Assembly: GCF_000247695.1 (NCBI RefSeq)
Contig: NW_004624847.1
Span: 5,378,498 to 5,442,497 of the forward strand
DNA from: Heterocephalus glaber
Lineage: Eukaryota > Chordata > Mammalia > Rodentia > Bathyergidae
Direction: 5' to 3'
Length of the DNA: 64,000 bases
The position numbers and the translations under genes were made by a program. Positions 33,572 through 45,240 of this stretch are shown piece after piece (the first letter of the stretch is position 1; every line of letters begins with the position of its first letter). Below the pieces are notes generated by a model. It was given only the letters and a program-made list of their open reading frames with translations, did not search any database and was not told the DNA's origin.

Positions 33572-33760
33572 CACTGCCCCCAGCACCAACAGTACTGCTA
33601 GTGGAGCCCAGGGAAGCCCTACCACTGAGCTACACCCCAGCCCCTTGTTTTTGAGACAGGATCTTGCTGAGTTGCCTGTGCTGGCCTGCAGCTTGCAGTC
33701 CTTCTGCCTCCACCTCCCGAGTAGCTGGAATTCAGGTGTGCGCCACTGCATCCAGCTGAC
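33572..33760 (-). mobile_element. B1-dID dimer SINE
   Basis: Antisense ID-like unit (CTACCACTGAGCTACACCCCAG) then antisense B1 (GAGACAGGATCTTGCTGAG ... GTGTGCGCCACTGCATCC). Confidence 0.85.
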
Positions 33761-34052
33761 ACTGTATTTTTAAATCAGTATTTATCTCATTTATAGGTAT
33801 TAGCTGTCAGAATTTATGATCACCCTCATCTGTATAAATCATTTGCTGAACAAATTCAGACTTACTAGGATTTTGTAAGATAATGAAATAAGATATGCGT
33901 TGTAGTTCTTTGTAATGACCCTAACCAGATTGAAGTACTTCTATTGGTGTGAAAGGGCATGCGTGGTAGTGGTGCAGAGAAAGGGACAGAAAGCTTTATG
34001 GTTTAGGGTAAGCCCTGTGTGTGAATGCAGGTATCCATTATGTCTTGCTTTT

Positions 34053-34142
34053 TCCTTTTTTTTTTTTTTTGGTACCGGGGATTGAACTCGGGACCTTGGG
34101 CTTGTGAGGCAGGGGCAGTTCACTGAGCTAAATCCCTGGCCC
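34053..34142 (-). mobile_element. ID-type SINE
   Basis: Antisense. TTATGTCTTGCTTT on the left and TTACGTCTTGCTTT on the right form a TSD. Confidence 0.93.
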
Positions 34143-34331
34143 TGTTACGTCTTGCTTTAAGTGACTTTTCACATATATTGATGAAATATTTGGCCACCCA
34201 AAGGTCAGTTGGTGGCTTTTTTTTTTTAATTTAGTAAAGTCTTGAATTGCTTCAGTTGATTAAATGAATTCCAACCTTGACTCTAGAGAGTCTTGTTTTT
34301 GACCAATAAATTTTTTAAAAATCAGCTGAAT

Positions 34332-34417
34332 GGGTCGAGGATTTTGCTCAGTGGTTCTACCGCCTGCCTCACAAGCTCAAGGACCCAAGTTCAATCCCGG
34401 GTACCAAAAAAAAAAAA
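34332..34417 (+). mobile_element. ID-type SINE
   Basis: GGGTCGAGGATTTTGCTCAGTGG to GGTACC and an A tail. AAATCAGCTG / AAATCAACTG flanks. Confidence 0.92.
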
Positions 34418-34715
34418 TCAACTGGAAGTTGTGTGCCAGTTTACCTTGTCCGTGTGCTAAGCTGTGGAATAGAAACGTTTTCAGTCTGGCTGTGTCAGGG
34501 GTGAAAGATGTCCAGCTCTGTTGCTGGTGCTGTGGAGGGAGAGACCCCAGAGTCTTCTGGGGCTTCAGAGAGCAGGCTGTCTGGGGTAGCTACACCTCCA
34601 CTAGCTCGTAATTCTCCATTTTGGAAGTTAGAAGTTAATGTGAGTTACAGTTTTTCTACTGTCTGAAAGTTAATACTATGTCAAAAGTGGTGTTTATGAG
34701 TAAAATAACAGTCTA

Positions 34716-34798
34716 GGGTGGGGAATGTAGCTCAGGGTAGAGCACTTGCCTAGAATGCGTGAGGCCCTGGGTCCAGATCCCTGCACTGTAAAAAAATA
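34716..34798 (+). mobile_element. Older ID-like SINE
   Basis: GGTGGGGAATGTAGCTCAGGGTAGAGCACTTGCC core, near the classic ID consensus. CAGTCTAGG / AAGTCTAGG flanks. Confidence 0.8.
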
Positions 34799-36009
34799 AG
34801 TCTAGGATGCCGACGAGTGCCTGAGAGAGTGACTGTTCTGTGCCTCCAGTAGCAAGTAGGAATCAAGTTCTAGCGAGCATGATGGTTCTCTTTATGATTT
34901 ACTCACATTCCCCTTTCCTTTAGTACACTCAGCATTTTTAGGGTGGGCTTTCATTTTCTTCTTTTAAGAATTGCAGAAGCATTAGTTTAAATAGGTGACA
35001 AATAGGACAAAGTCTCAGTTATGAAGTTCCACACTAGGAGACTTTTAACTTGCTATTTCAGTAAAAGCTTAATGTTTTCATTCTGGCCAGGAAGAAATAG
35101 AATTCCAGAAAGTATCGTAGACAGATGTTTGTCATCGCTCCCACATAAATGCCCTAAATATGGCAAATAAACTGCCTTAGAACTTATTTTGGCCTGACCT
35201 CAAATGAAAAAGCTACTAATTCAGCATCTGAAACTTGGGAATAATATAGGTTTTATACAAAAGCTCTTCTGTGTTTCTGGGATACACAGTTATTATGTGA
35301 CTCTGCCCTAGATTTTAAAACCTGTTATTTTATCATGGAAAAATGATTTTTTTTTACCCTGATGCCCAGGAATGTGGTAGGGTGGTACGTGGCAGAAATG
35401 TGCATGTTTTTATCCTTAGTTTCTTGGCTGTGGTAGTGGAGCTGCCAGTGGCAGCTGCTCCCATCATGCCCCAGTGCACACAGCTGGGTTGGTGTGTCAC
35501 AGTCTAGGCTAGATCCATAAAGTGGCGATGCTTGCTGAAGTTCAGCTCACAGATGGAAAGAACAGGGAACTGTCACAGAAAGTCCCATAACCACGGTTGT
35601 AGAACAGATTGTTCTACTGTTACTTCAGGATCCCAGCAGAGGAGAGGATGGAGAAGAAACTTGTCGTTTGGATAACCTTGACTTGTAACTGCATCCCTTG
35701 AACACCTAAGAGTTACAGCACCCGGGCAGCTTATCCCTTCTCAACAGCAGTCCCCAGAAGATATGGGGATGCCCCCAGCAGTGCAGGTGGTAGATGACCC
35801 ATCTGAGCTGTGAGCCCGACTCAGACACCCCACGTTCTGTTCTTACCTCTGTAGTGCCCCCATTTTTACCCAGAAAAAATGTGATTCGTGGGTAGGAGGC
35901 TAGAAAAGCTGAGCCATGTGTAGTGTACCTGACATTGCCTTTGGCTTGCCCTCCTCTTTCAGCTCTTTTCGTCCCTCTGTGATATTTCAGGTACCTGCTT
36001 TTTTTTAGG

Positions 36010-36196
36010 GTTTTTTTTTTTGTACTGGGGATCAAATTCAGGACCTTGCACTTTTTCTTTTTTTTTTTTGGTACCGGGGATCGAACTCGGGTCCTTGCGC
36101 TTGCGCAGCAGGCGGCGAAACCGCTGAGCTAAATCCCCGGCCCAGGACCTTGCACTTTTGAGGCAGCCTCTATGCCACTGAGCCAAATTCCTATAC
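36010..36196 (-). mobile_element. ID-type SINE split by another ID
   Basis: Outer antisense ID: TACTGGGGATCAAATTCAGGACCTTGCAC up to 36,055, resuming at 36,144 and ending GCCACTGAGCCAAATTCC. It is broken by the inner copy at 36,056-36,143. Confidence 0.92.
36056..36143 (-). mobile_element. ID-type SINE inside an ID, with 16-bp TSD
   Basis: Full-length antisense copy of the TTGCGCAGCAGGCGGCGAAACC subtype. AGGACCTTGCACTTTT is exact at 36,040-36,055 and 36,144-36,159; the duplicated target is the outer ID itself. Confidence 0.97.
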
Positions 36197-36728
36197 CGTT
36201 ACCTGCTGTCTTGACCTGACTCCCCACACAGGTTGCCCCTTGGAGCAGGAGGGAGCAGGTGATGCCTCCAGACAGGCCCCTCCTCTCCTAGGCGTCCATG
36301 CCCTGGGTGCTTGTACCTGCTGCACCTGGCTTCCATCTGGGCCGATCAGAACAGGCAGAGCCGACGTGCATCTCTTCAGTCTGCAAATTCGGAGGGTGGA
36401 GCAGATGTGGTCAAGTGTCCCTCTTGGACCTGCAGCTAGGTGTGGGGTGCCAGTGGTTCCTTTCTGTTCCCACTGGGGGCTCCCTGGGGTCAGAGGTCAG
36501 AGGGCGCATGGTTCCACTCTGCAGGCTTTCTTCAGCTGCCGTGCACATGCCTGCAGGGACAGTGCTTTCCACACTACCTGCAGTGACCTGAGCTGGCGTG
36601 GGCCACCGTGGCTCATTTTGCCACTCTTCAGTGCACTGGAACTTCCTCCTGTTTCTGTTGGTGAGCAGTGAGGTTGTTGCCATAGTTCATCTATGCTGGG
36701 CAGGATTGCACACGCATTCTCATGTGTC

Positions 36729-36730
<2 letters not shown>

Positions 36731-36764
<34 letters not shown>

Positions 36765-36770
36765 CGCGTG
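36731..36770 (+). repeat. (TG)n microsatellite
   Basis: About 14 TG units grading into CGTGCGCGTG. Variable length is likely between individuals. Confidence 0.95.
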
Positions 36771-37423
36771 CCAAGGTCGTGGGCTGGGCTTGTGCTCAGC
36801 CCTGCCAGGATGCGGGGGCACTCCGGAAACCGGCTGTGCTCGTTCAGGTGCCACAGCCGCAGCCCCTCTCCTCTCGGGTCGCATCAGACCATGCTGCTGT
36901 GCCCCTTTCCTGCTCTCCAGAAACTTGTTCTCTGCAGAGCCCTGCTGTCTGCGCCTGGCCTCCCGTGGGCCAGTGACTGAGCTGCTGCAAGCCCGCCCTG
37001 GTCACTGCCTCCAGCGTGGCATCCTCCAGTGCTGCTCCCTGCACTGCCCCAGCCATCAGTGGCTGCCTGGGCAGCCAGCGGGCGTGCGTTCCTGGGAGCT
37101 TCTCTTCTCCAGGGCTTCTCGCTGTCTGGAGGGCCTTGGTGCTAGGGAGGGTGGAGCGGTCCTGGGACACTCATCTTGCCCCTCAGAGTCTGGCGGCCTG
37201 CTGTGCTGCACCCACATTGTATCAGTGGTGCTGAGCTTTACAGCTGTTTGTGTTTGGTTTTAATAATGTCAACCTTACATCTTTTAAAAACATGAAACAG
37301 TAACGTATTTTAAGTATAATTATGCATGCATATCATATTAAGAAATGTAGTTGTAATTATACCTGTCCCAGCATTGTATGCAATGGAACTTGTTAGCATA
37401 TTAAGGTAAAGAATAAAAATAGA

Positions 37424-37506
37424 GGGCCGGGGATTTAGCTCAATGGTTCCACTGCCTGCTTCGCAAGCGCAAGGTCCTGAGTTCAATCCCCCCCAAAAAA
37501 TAAAAA
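37424..37506 (+). mobile_element. ID-type SINE with TSD
   Basis: GGGCCGGGGATTTAGCTCAATGG; the 3' GGTACC is replaced by CCCCCC. AATAAAAATAGA lies at 37,412-37,423 and 37,507-37,518. Confidence 0.94.
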
Positions 37507-37661
37507 AATAAAAATAGACATCTTGGGATCTTCCGTTAGATCTTGCTGAGAGTGCAGGAGCTTATGACAAATTTTCAGTTCTTACCTACTTGGAGAAAGC
37601 AAGTTTAGAGAACTGAGAGCATTAAAGGAAGGCATACTAGTTTTAGAAATTTGTTGCTTTT

Positions 37662-37744
37662 TTATTTTTGGTTGTGGTGCTATAGATCAAACACAGGGCC
37701 TTGTGCATGACAGGCACTCTACCACTGAGCTATATCCTCAGCCT
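37662..37744 (-). mobile_element. Older ID-like SINE
   Basis: Antisense: GGTGCTATAGATCAAACACAGGGCC, CTCTACCACTGAGCTATATCC. Confidence 0.78.
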
Positions 37745-37887
37745 ATTGCTGTTTTAAATTATTCAAATGAAATGGATTTATAAAATAGTATTTTTGTTGT
37801 ATGTTTTATGCTTTCCACCCTAGAAAGTTTTTTTCATGTTTTTTTCCAAGTTACAAAATTAATATACTCAAAATAAAAAAACAGCCC

Positions 37888-38050
37888 CCTAGGTGGGCAC
37901 ACATGCCTGTAATCCCAGCGACTCAGGCCAAAGCAGGAAGACTGTAAGTTTGAGGCCAGCCTGGGCAACCTAGTGAGACCCTATTTCAAAAAATAAGGAG
38001 GACAGGGAACATGGCTCAGTGCTACCTGAGCTCAGTCCCCAGGGAAGAAT
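37888..38050 (+). mobile_element. B1-dID dimer SINE
   Basis: GGTGGGCACACATGCCTG ... GAGACCCTATTTC, then a short ID-like unit with CATGGCTCAGTG and CTCAGTCCCCAGG. Confidence 0.8.
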
Positions 38051-38474
38051 GGGGACATGCATCAGCCTGGACGTGTGGGCTTGTCACCCCTGGTTCTACA
38101 GACATCCTGTGTCTTGCTGCGTGCCTCGTGTGCACCCACAGCTTCCAGAGCAAACTTAATCTTTCCATTGTCAGTGTGTTCATGTCTGTTTCTCTTTTTA
38201 CCTCTTACGATTTTTATTTTATGAATGTCAACACTGTTAATTGGTCACAGATATTCATAACTGTTGTATTTTGATGAGGATAGCACTGTTTTCCTCTTAT
38301 AGAATGTCTCTTTTTTGTTCTCTCACTTTGTGCCTTTTTTACCTAAATTCAATCATTCGTTCTATCAAATCCAGGTTCCTTTGCTTTGTTTGTTTGTAGT
38401 ATACCTGGTGTACCTGTGTCATTTATCTTCAACCATTCTGACTCCTTTGTTTAAATGTTCTTGACCTGAACCTG

Positions 38475-38640
38475 GTGACTAACACTGAGTGTTTACCATG
38501 TCCCAGGCCTATTCTGGAACTTACTGAATGTTCTTTCATCTAGTCCCCACTGCTACCTCTTAGTCGCTCTGGTCTCTACTTGAGGAAGCTGAGTTATGGA
38601 GAGTTTGTCGAAGTTACCCAGGAGCACAGGCTCTCGCCAG
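38475..38640 (+). mobile_element. MIR-like ancient SINE
   Basis: ACTGAGTGTTTACCATGTCCCAGGC, CATCTAGTCCCCAC, TTGAGGAAGCTGAG, AAGTTACCCAGGAG follow MIR order. Confidence 0.6.
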
Positions 38641-38704
38641 GGCAACTGGGAAGAAGGTAAGGAGAAGTCGAGAGGAGAAAGAGTGTCCACATGTGAAGGA
38701 AGAG

Positions 38705-39556
38705 ATTCGCCATGGTGTTCACCAAAACCCCAGCTGGCTTTTTTGCAGAAATTGAGAACTGACTCTAAAATTTATATGGAATCTAAGAGATGGGAAGAAC
38801 TACAAAGGGCACAGTCTCAAGAAGACAGCTGAATGACTTAGCGTTTCCTGTATCACAGCTTAACCCGAGCGTCGGTAATGGAGGGAGTAGTTCAGCCGTA
38901 AGAAGAATCATGGGTAGCTCAAGGGGATGGAAGTGCGTCTACAGACAAACCCTCACATTTATGGCCGGTTGGCGTTTTTCAAAACAGTGTCAAGACAATT
39001 CACTGAGGCACCAATAGCCTTCAACAAATGATACTGAGATGACTGGGCGTCCACATACGAAGAGTAAGATTGGACCCCTACCTGCTTCACACCATGTGCA
39101 AAACTGACTCAAGTGTACTAGAGACCTCGGTGTCAGAACTCTTAGAAGAAAACCTACAAACAAATCTTGATGACCTTGAGTTTGGTTAAATCGTGGTTTC
39201 TTACATGTGACACCTAAATCACAAGAGACAAAGAAAAATAAGTTACTCTTCATTAAAATAAGAAACAGCCTGGAATATTGGTGTAATCCTGGCTGTTCAG
39301 GAGGCTGAGGCAGGAGGATGACAAATTCAAGGCCAGCCTGGGCAATTTAGCAGACCCTGTCTCAAAATAAAAAGGTGTAGCTCAGTGGTGGAGTACTTAC
39401 TTAGCCTATGCGAGGCCCTGTTTCAGTCCCCAGTACCACCAAAGAAAAAAAATGCTGCTAATGATACTATGAAGAAAGTAACAATAACGAGAGACCATAT
39501 TTGCCAGTGAGACATCCGATAAGTTTTAACATCCAGAATATATTTTTTAAAACTAT
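38705..39556 (+). mobile_element. L1 ORF2 3' part, interrupted
   Basis: Sense-strand old L1 ORF2 sequence: AAAATTTATATGGAATCTAA, ACATTTATGGCCGG, CACACCATGTGCAAAACTGACTC, GAAGAAAACCTAC and later TAACATCCAGAATATAT. A B1-dID lies in it at 39,268-39,458. All frames are broken. Confidence 0.78.
39268..39458 (+). mobile_element. B1-dID dimer SINE in L1
   Basis: B1 unit (TTCAGGAGGCTGAGGCAGGAGGATG ... GACCCTGTCTC), linker, ID-like unit GGTGTAGCTCAGTGGTGGAG ... CCCAGTACC. Confidence 0.88.
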
Positions 39557-39655
39557 GCCAGGGATTTAGCTCAGCGGTTCCAGCACCTGCCTCGCAAGCG
39601 CAAGGTCCCGAGTTTGATCTCTGGTACCAAATAAATAAATAAATAAAAATAAAAA
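39557..39655 (+). mobile_element. ID-type SINE
   Basis: CCAGGGATTTAGCTCAGCGG to GGTACC with an (AAAT)n tail; ACTATGC / CTTATGC flanks. Confidence 0.92.
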
Positions 39656-39661
39656 ACTTAT

Positions 39662-40045
39662 GCTATGGGCTGAATGTCTGTCCCCCTAAAATCCATGGGT
39701 TGAAGCCCCCTGTGCTCTTTGGGGGGCAGGGGAAGGACGTGGCCGGAGGGCATGTGCAGGCACACGTGGTAAGCTGCTGGTAGCGGAGGAGGACAAGGAC
39801 AGAGGAACAGTTGCTCTTATGAGAAGAGACGGAACAGAGCTTGCTTCCTCTCCCTGCTCTCTTCCTTCTGCCTAGAGCCCAGAAAATGGACCTCAGCACA
39901 CAGCCTGTGTGCTGCCACCTCGATCTCGGGCTCCTGCCCAGAGCCCTGAGAAGTCAGTACTGGCTGATCCACCCACTCTGTGGTCTGTGTCTGCAGCAGC
40001 ATCCTGAGCGACAGTCACTGGACAGCTCAGTAATAAAAAGTAACC
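39662..40045 (+). mobile_element. ERVL-MaLR LTR
   Basis: GCTATGGGCTGAATGTCTGTCCCCC, AAATCCATGGGTTGAAGCC, then CTTGCTTCCTCTCCC and an AATAAAAAGTAACC end: MST/THE1/MLT1-like order. Confidence 0.65.
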
Positions 40046-40344
40046 AAGTTTAAAATTTTACCAGAGACTACACAGCTAATACACAGGAAGACAGAAACGG
40101 ATTACTGTTCTTTCCTTCTGTTTCTAGAGCTCTTCATCATAGCCTTGTGTACTGCATTACCGAGCCAATTGCTGTTATTATTAACTAGCTTAATTTCATG
40201 GTGAAATTTCAGTCCTAGTTTTCATCTCTTACAAGAACCATTGGTCAAGTGTCCTGACAGTTTTTGTTTCTTCTTTTTATCTTCAGTGTCATTTAATATT
40301 CACAGTGCTCTTTCTTCCTTCCTTTCTTTTCTTTTTTTTCCTTT

Positions 40345-40500
40345 TTTTTTTTTTTTGAGACCAAGTCTCACTGTGTAGTTTAGACTGGCCTTGAACTCAC
40401 TATGTAGCCCAGGCAGAGCTCAAACTCCCAGCAATCCTCCTGCCTCAGCCTCCCAAGTGCTGGGATTATAGGCATGTATCACTATGCCCAGCTTGCCTAT
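40345..40500 (-). mobile_element. B1 SINE
   Basis: Antisense B1 with duplicated ACTGGCCTTGAACTCAC/GCAGAGCTCAAACTCC blocks and a long T tail. Confidence 0.9.
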
Positions 40501-40571
40501 TCTATTTTGATCACCCATCTCTGAAGCAGATAAGTTGTTCATGGATTGGTTACTTTAAGAAGGTTCTTTTT

Positions 40572-40658
40572 GGGCCGGGGATTTAGGTCAGTGGTTCTGT
40601 CGCCTGCCTTGCAAGTGCAAGGTCCTGAGTTCGATCCCCAGTACCAAAAAAAAAAAAA
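40572..40658 (+). mobile_element. ID-type SINE with TSD
   Basis: GGGCCGGGGATTTAGGTCAGTGG to GGTACC-like CAGTACC; AAGGTTCTTTTT on both sides. Confidence 0.94.
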
Positions 40659-40974
40659 GGTTCTTTTTTTTTTCTATGAAAAATAAACTTTCATTACAAA
40701 GCAATTAGAATAACAATGGTAAATACAGTGTATCATGGTGTGATATACAGTCTAAAAGAATATATTTTCAGTTGCTAATCACACATGTATAAATTCTCTG
40801 GTGTGAGAAACTGAAAATGTAAATAAGTACCAAAATGTATGATACATACTGTGAAATAGGAAGAAATTGTTCAAAATAATATTGAGTGTCACATACTTTA
40901 ATAATTAAAATGTTTTATGCAAAAAAAAGTATAGTTTTCCTAGGAGATGAGCTGAGAGATAGAAGAAGGTTCGT

Positions 40975-41118
40975 TGTAGTTAGACAGGATCTCACTGTGT
41001 AGTTCAGGCTGACCTTGAACTCTCTGTGTAGTGCAGGCTGGCCTCGAACTTTCAGCAGTCCTCCTGCCTCAGCCTCCTGAATGCTAGGATTGCAGGTGTG
41101 CACCACCACACCTGGCTA
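40975..41118 (-). mobile_element. B1 SINE
   Basis: Antisense B1 with internal duplication, ending CAGGTGTGCACCACCACACCTGG. Confidence 0.9.
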
Positions 41119-41854
41119 AGAGAGTTCTTGAGGGAGCTGATTATAAACTGGTTGAAATTTGGAATGTCTCTGTGTCTCAAGGTTGATGTGTGTGTGTCTA
41201 TATCTGGCTTTTTCAGTTCTTCACCTCTTCTCCTCAAACACAGATTTCTACCGCCTTCTATCCTCGCTGTGGCAACAAAGCACTTAGGTTTTGTCCCTTG
41301 GCCGCAGCTGCACCCTCCCCTTACCGGTGTGCTCTTGGGAGGCCCTGCTGAGTTGCCCTGGGGGCTGCTTGCACCCCTGCAGTGCCCACAGCATGGGGCC
41401 AACTCCGGCTGCAGGTGCCTCTATCAGTTTCACTGGAAATGGAGCTTATGCTTTTGTTTCTTAGTCTCCTTTTTTATTTTTAATGATTCCAGCAAATGGC
41501 CAAGGGGATGACAGCTTAGCCTACCTCAGAGTTGGACCTGCCCAGTATTTACTGGATTGTCATACTCCCATTGTCTTCTGTAGCATTCTCTCCTGGAGTT
41601 CCTATTGGACATGTTTGTGAGTCCAGAATTTGACTTTTTTTTTTTAATCAGTTCCATATCTAGAAAAATACATCTATTTATTTTTACACACCACTACTTC
41701 AGTTCAAATCTGTCCAGCTGTTGTGGAGGTCTAATTTCTAGTCATCTTTTTAGCTTCCCTTCTTTATTGTTTGGTTGTTTTAAGCTCTCTTTTATGTTAT
41801 GAATACACTGACCTCTTACATTGACTATTTTAAGGATCTAATTTTTAACTCTTT

Positions 41855-41968
41855 TACTGGGCGTGGTGGTGTGCGCCTGTAATCCTAGCCCTCTGGAGGC
41901 TGAGGCAGGAGGATTGCTAGGAGTTTGAGGCCAGCCTGGACTACACTGTGAGACCTTGTCTCAAAATT
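41855..41968 (+). mobile_element. B1 SINE, monomer
   Basis: ACTGGGCGTGGTGGTGTGCGCC ... GAGACCTTGTCTCAAAA, without the internal duplication. Confidence 0.9.
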
Positions 41969-43855
41969 TTTTTTCTTTTTCCTCTTAGGTGTAGCACATC
42001 TGCTGTGCTATCCAGATAGGTGTCTGTGGTTTAGGATTCAGTAGAAGTGTCTGGTCACTCTTAGTTGTTTGTGTAGTTTTGCAAATGAGGTTCCAAGCTG
42101 GTAGGTGCTGGTCTTACTGACTTTTTAAGGGCTGAGGTTTGACTTCCCAGCAGGTCTTCCTTTCGAGAATGCTGCTGCCTAGCTGCTGGCCAAGGGGGTG
42201 GGCAGTGTCCTCGTCCTTGTCCCCGCAAGTGAGTGGGCAGGGCAGGCTGACAGTCTGGTTTCCATTCTGTGAGGTGCCACAAGTGCATGCAAGTAATGAC
42301 AGGCAGCCTTCTCCTGGCAAGGAGGAAAGGAACGACCTATGTGGCCCACTGCCCAGGAAATTTCACTGCTCAGCTATGCTGCTCTTCTGTTTTTCTCTTC
42401 CCCTGATGCCAAGTGAAGGACCAATACTAGGAAGAGTCATGTGCTGGCCGCCCAGCACCTACGCATATCAGCACACAGCAGGTTGCTTCTCTGGCTGCTG
42501 GTATGTGACACGTACTGTATGTGTTGGAAACAGGGTTGCAGTGATTGAGCCCTGATCACTTTGGGACATGGCTTTCTGATGTGCCCTTCTAAGGCGGAGA
42601 AGCTGAGCAGCTCCTCAGGGCTAATGGGAGAGCAGTTCACAGCACCTTGTACTGACCTGTCCCACCACACTCCCATGGTTCCTCTGTTAGGAAGCTCATC
42701 ACAGTTCTTTGGCTCCAAGTCCGGTTTCCCACATGTTGGCAAGCGAGTTTCTCTTTCTGAAGGATTTAGGGGTATGAGTAGAGAGCTAGCAGAACCGACA
42801 CCTATTGACACCTCTGTGTAACTGCTGCCCTCCTGCTTCTAAGCCTGGCTCACTCGTGCAGAGCTTCTGCTCCCAGCAGATCCCTGCAGCTGTGCTGGCA
42901 GCTTGAGTTAGACAACTCGCAGGAGCACCAATGTGCCTTGGGTGTTCTTCCCCATACTTGGGGCCTTCTCTGTAAGCTAAGAATGCTAAGGCCATGCTGT
43001 CTGTGGGCATTTTCCAGAGTCCATTGAATTCTTCAGAGTCCATGCAGGAGACAGAAACTGTACCAGTAATTTGAACAGAGAAACTTAACAGAAATAAATA
43101 TTAACTTGTAACGGGGACTAACTGCTATGGGGAGAGGGAGGCTACTGAAGAGCACAAGAACAGGAGCAGCTGTCCTCCTAGGGCTGAGGGCAAGGAAACC
43201 CAAGGAAGCAGCGAACCAGGAAAGCCTTCCTCCCTATCCCTGGAGTTCACTGGACAGCAGAGAGGTCTACTACGGTGTTGCAGGAACAGGCTGGAAGGCC
43301 ACGACTAGAGGACCAGTCCCAGAAGCCAGGGCTGTCCTGCACACAGCTGTTAAGAACGCCCCAGAAACAGGGAGAAGCCCTTCCTATGGTACCCCTCTAG
43401 CACCCTCTGATGGCAAGCCAGCTGGTGGAAGAGAAGTCTCCACGGGGTCTTGCTCCAGCATCACCAGGAAGGCCAGGAAGCTGGGCAGTAAATAGCTGGC
43501 CTGTATCACAGGTCTGAGTTTGGGGGTTTTGACTTTGTACTTTCCTTGAGTAGTTTAAGAGAAACCATTTGTTAAAAGAATTAGCTTATCAAGGGTCTGT
43601 TGGCAGGCACGCTCATATTTGCCCACACCTGTGTGCACATTGGTTTCTTTAGTCTAAGAACGCAGGGTGAGGGGACACAAGCAGGGCAGAGTCGTTCCTA
43701 GAGTGAAAGTAGCCATGTGGATGCTCCCAGATTGCACACCAGTCCTTGTGGCTCTTAGTGCAGGCAGTGAAGAGTTTAGTACTTAAGTAATGTGCAAGAA
43801 CCTAAGATTTGAAAGTGTGCCCCAGTGCAAGTGAGATGCCTATCAAAAAGTATCA

Positions 43856-43946
43856 GGGGCCAGGGATTTAGCTCAGCGGTTCTGGCGCCTGCCTTGCAAG
43901 CGCAGGGTCCCAGGTTTGATCCCTGGTACCCTAAAAAAAAAAAAAA
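43856..43946 (+). mobile_element. ID-type SINE
   Basis: GGGGCCAGGGATTTAGCTCAGCGG to GGTACC, A tail. AAAGTAT flanks. Confidence 0.93.
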
Positions 43947-44566
43947 AGTATTGGTGACCTTTGAACCTTTGAGAGAGTCTAGGGTCAGCGCAGCTAGTTT
44001 CCTGTGAGCTCTCAAGATTACTGTCGTTACACAGAGAAGGGGGTTGAGGTTGATATAACTACTAAACAAGAAAGTCTTGTAAGGACGCTAAAAATACAGG
44101 GGCTCCTGACAGAGGGGAAGTCACAACTTGGCACGTGAGCTGTAAGTGGGCGTTTGAGGCAAACAAGCCCACAGGCAAGGTGAGGGTGTTGCCAGGGAGT
44201 GTTTTGTTAGCTGGACTGCACAGTTCTGATGTGGCTGTGGTGCAGCTTAGCAGGTGCAGGCTTTCTTCATTGGGATACGAAGGGTGTAAGTGGCTAGGAG
44301 GCCTTGCCGCTTAGTCCAGGGAGAGTCTTGTTCCATCTGATCTTTTGGTAATTTGGGAACATGCAGTGGGTATTACAGCCCAACTGAGGCTGAGCTTCTG
44401 TATTTTTTAGGAACAGAAATAAGTTTTTAGTATAGAAGATTGAGGGTAAAAATGACATGTGGCTGGTACAAATGACACTGATTATAAAACTGATGGTAAT
44501 ATTTAATGAACTATAACTATAGTCCAGGTCAGGGATCTATAAAAATAGCAGGAGTGAAACTGAAAA

Positions 44567-44654
44567 TTTTTTTTTTTTTTGGTACTGGGGATCAAACTCG
44601 GGACCTTGCACTTGCAAGGCAGGCGTGGGAACCACTGAGCTAAATCCCCAGCCC
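44567..44654 (-). mobile_element. ID-type SINE
   Basis: Antisense full-length copy with a T tail; short CTGAA flanks. Confidence 0.92.
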
Positions 44655-44771
44655 TGAACATTTATTTTGACAAGCAGTGTTCAAAATACTCTGAAAAGTT
44701 GGTATCTTTAAAATATGTCATGGAAAAGGTAGTGGATTTTTGTGTTTTGTAGACATATATTTATTTTATAT

Positions 44772-44849
44772 AGCAGTACTGGGTATCAAACCCAGAGCCC
44801 TGCACATGCTAGGCAAGTGCTTTACCGTTGAGCTACATCTCAGCCCTGT
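44772..44849 (-). mobile_element. Older ID-like SINE
   Basis: Antisense: TACTGGGTATCAAACCCAGAG, GCTAGGCAAGTGCTTTACCGTTGAGC. Confidence 0.78.
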
Positions 44850-45104
44850 CTTACATACATACTCGCAGGAGAATTGATGGGAGGCCATTTCGAGTACTGT
44901 ACCTATTGCAGAACCGAAGGGCTGCCCGTCCCGCCTGTTGGCTTACGTTCTCGCAGGCAGAAGATAGCTTGTACACTGGAGGAGCTTTCCTCAGGGAGCC
45001 ACATGGGAGGGGCTTGGGTGCACTGTGTGCGGATGTTCATGTTCCTCCTCTGTGATGCGTGCTGCGCCGCACCATGTGACTGTAGGTGAGGCCGGCTTTG
45101 GACG

Positions 45105-45240
45105 CTGGAGACCATCTTGTGCCAGGCGTGGTGCCACGCAGTCTCCTACATGATTTCATTATATCCCCACAAAACCCTCTCATGAGAACTGTGTTTATCC
45201 TTCAGTGAGGAAACTGAGACCTGCACTACCTACCAGGTAG
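45105..45240 (+). mobile_element. MIR-like ancient SINE
   Basis: ATGATTTCATTATATCCCCACAA, CTCATGAGAACTG and GAGGAAACTGAGACC in MIR order. Confidence 0.6.

Noticed and set aside
36598..37263. 221-codon plus-strand frame
   Set aside because: Includes the (TG)n microsatellite read as a Cys-Val run; no splice signals or similarity.
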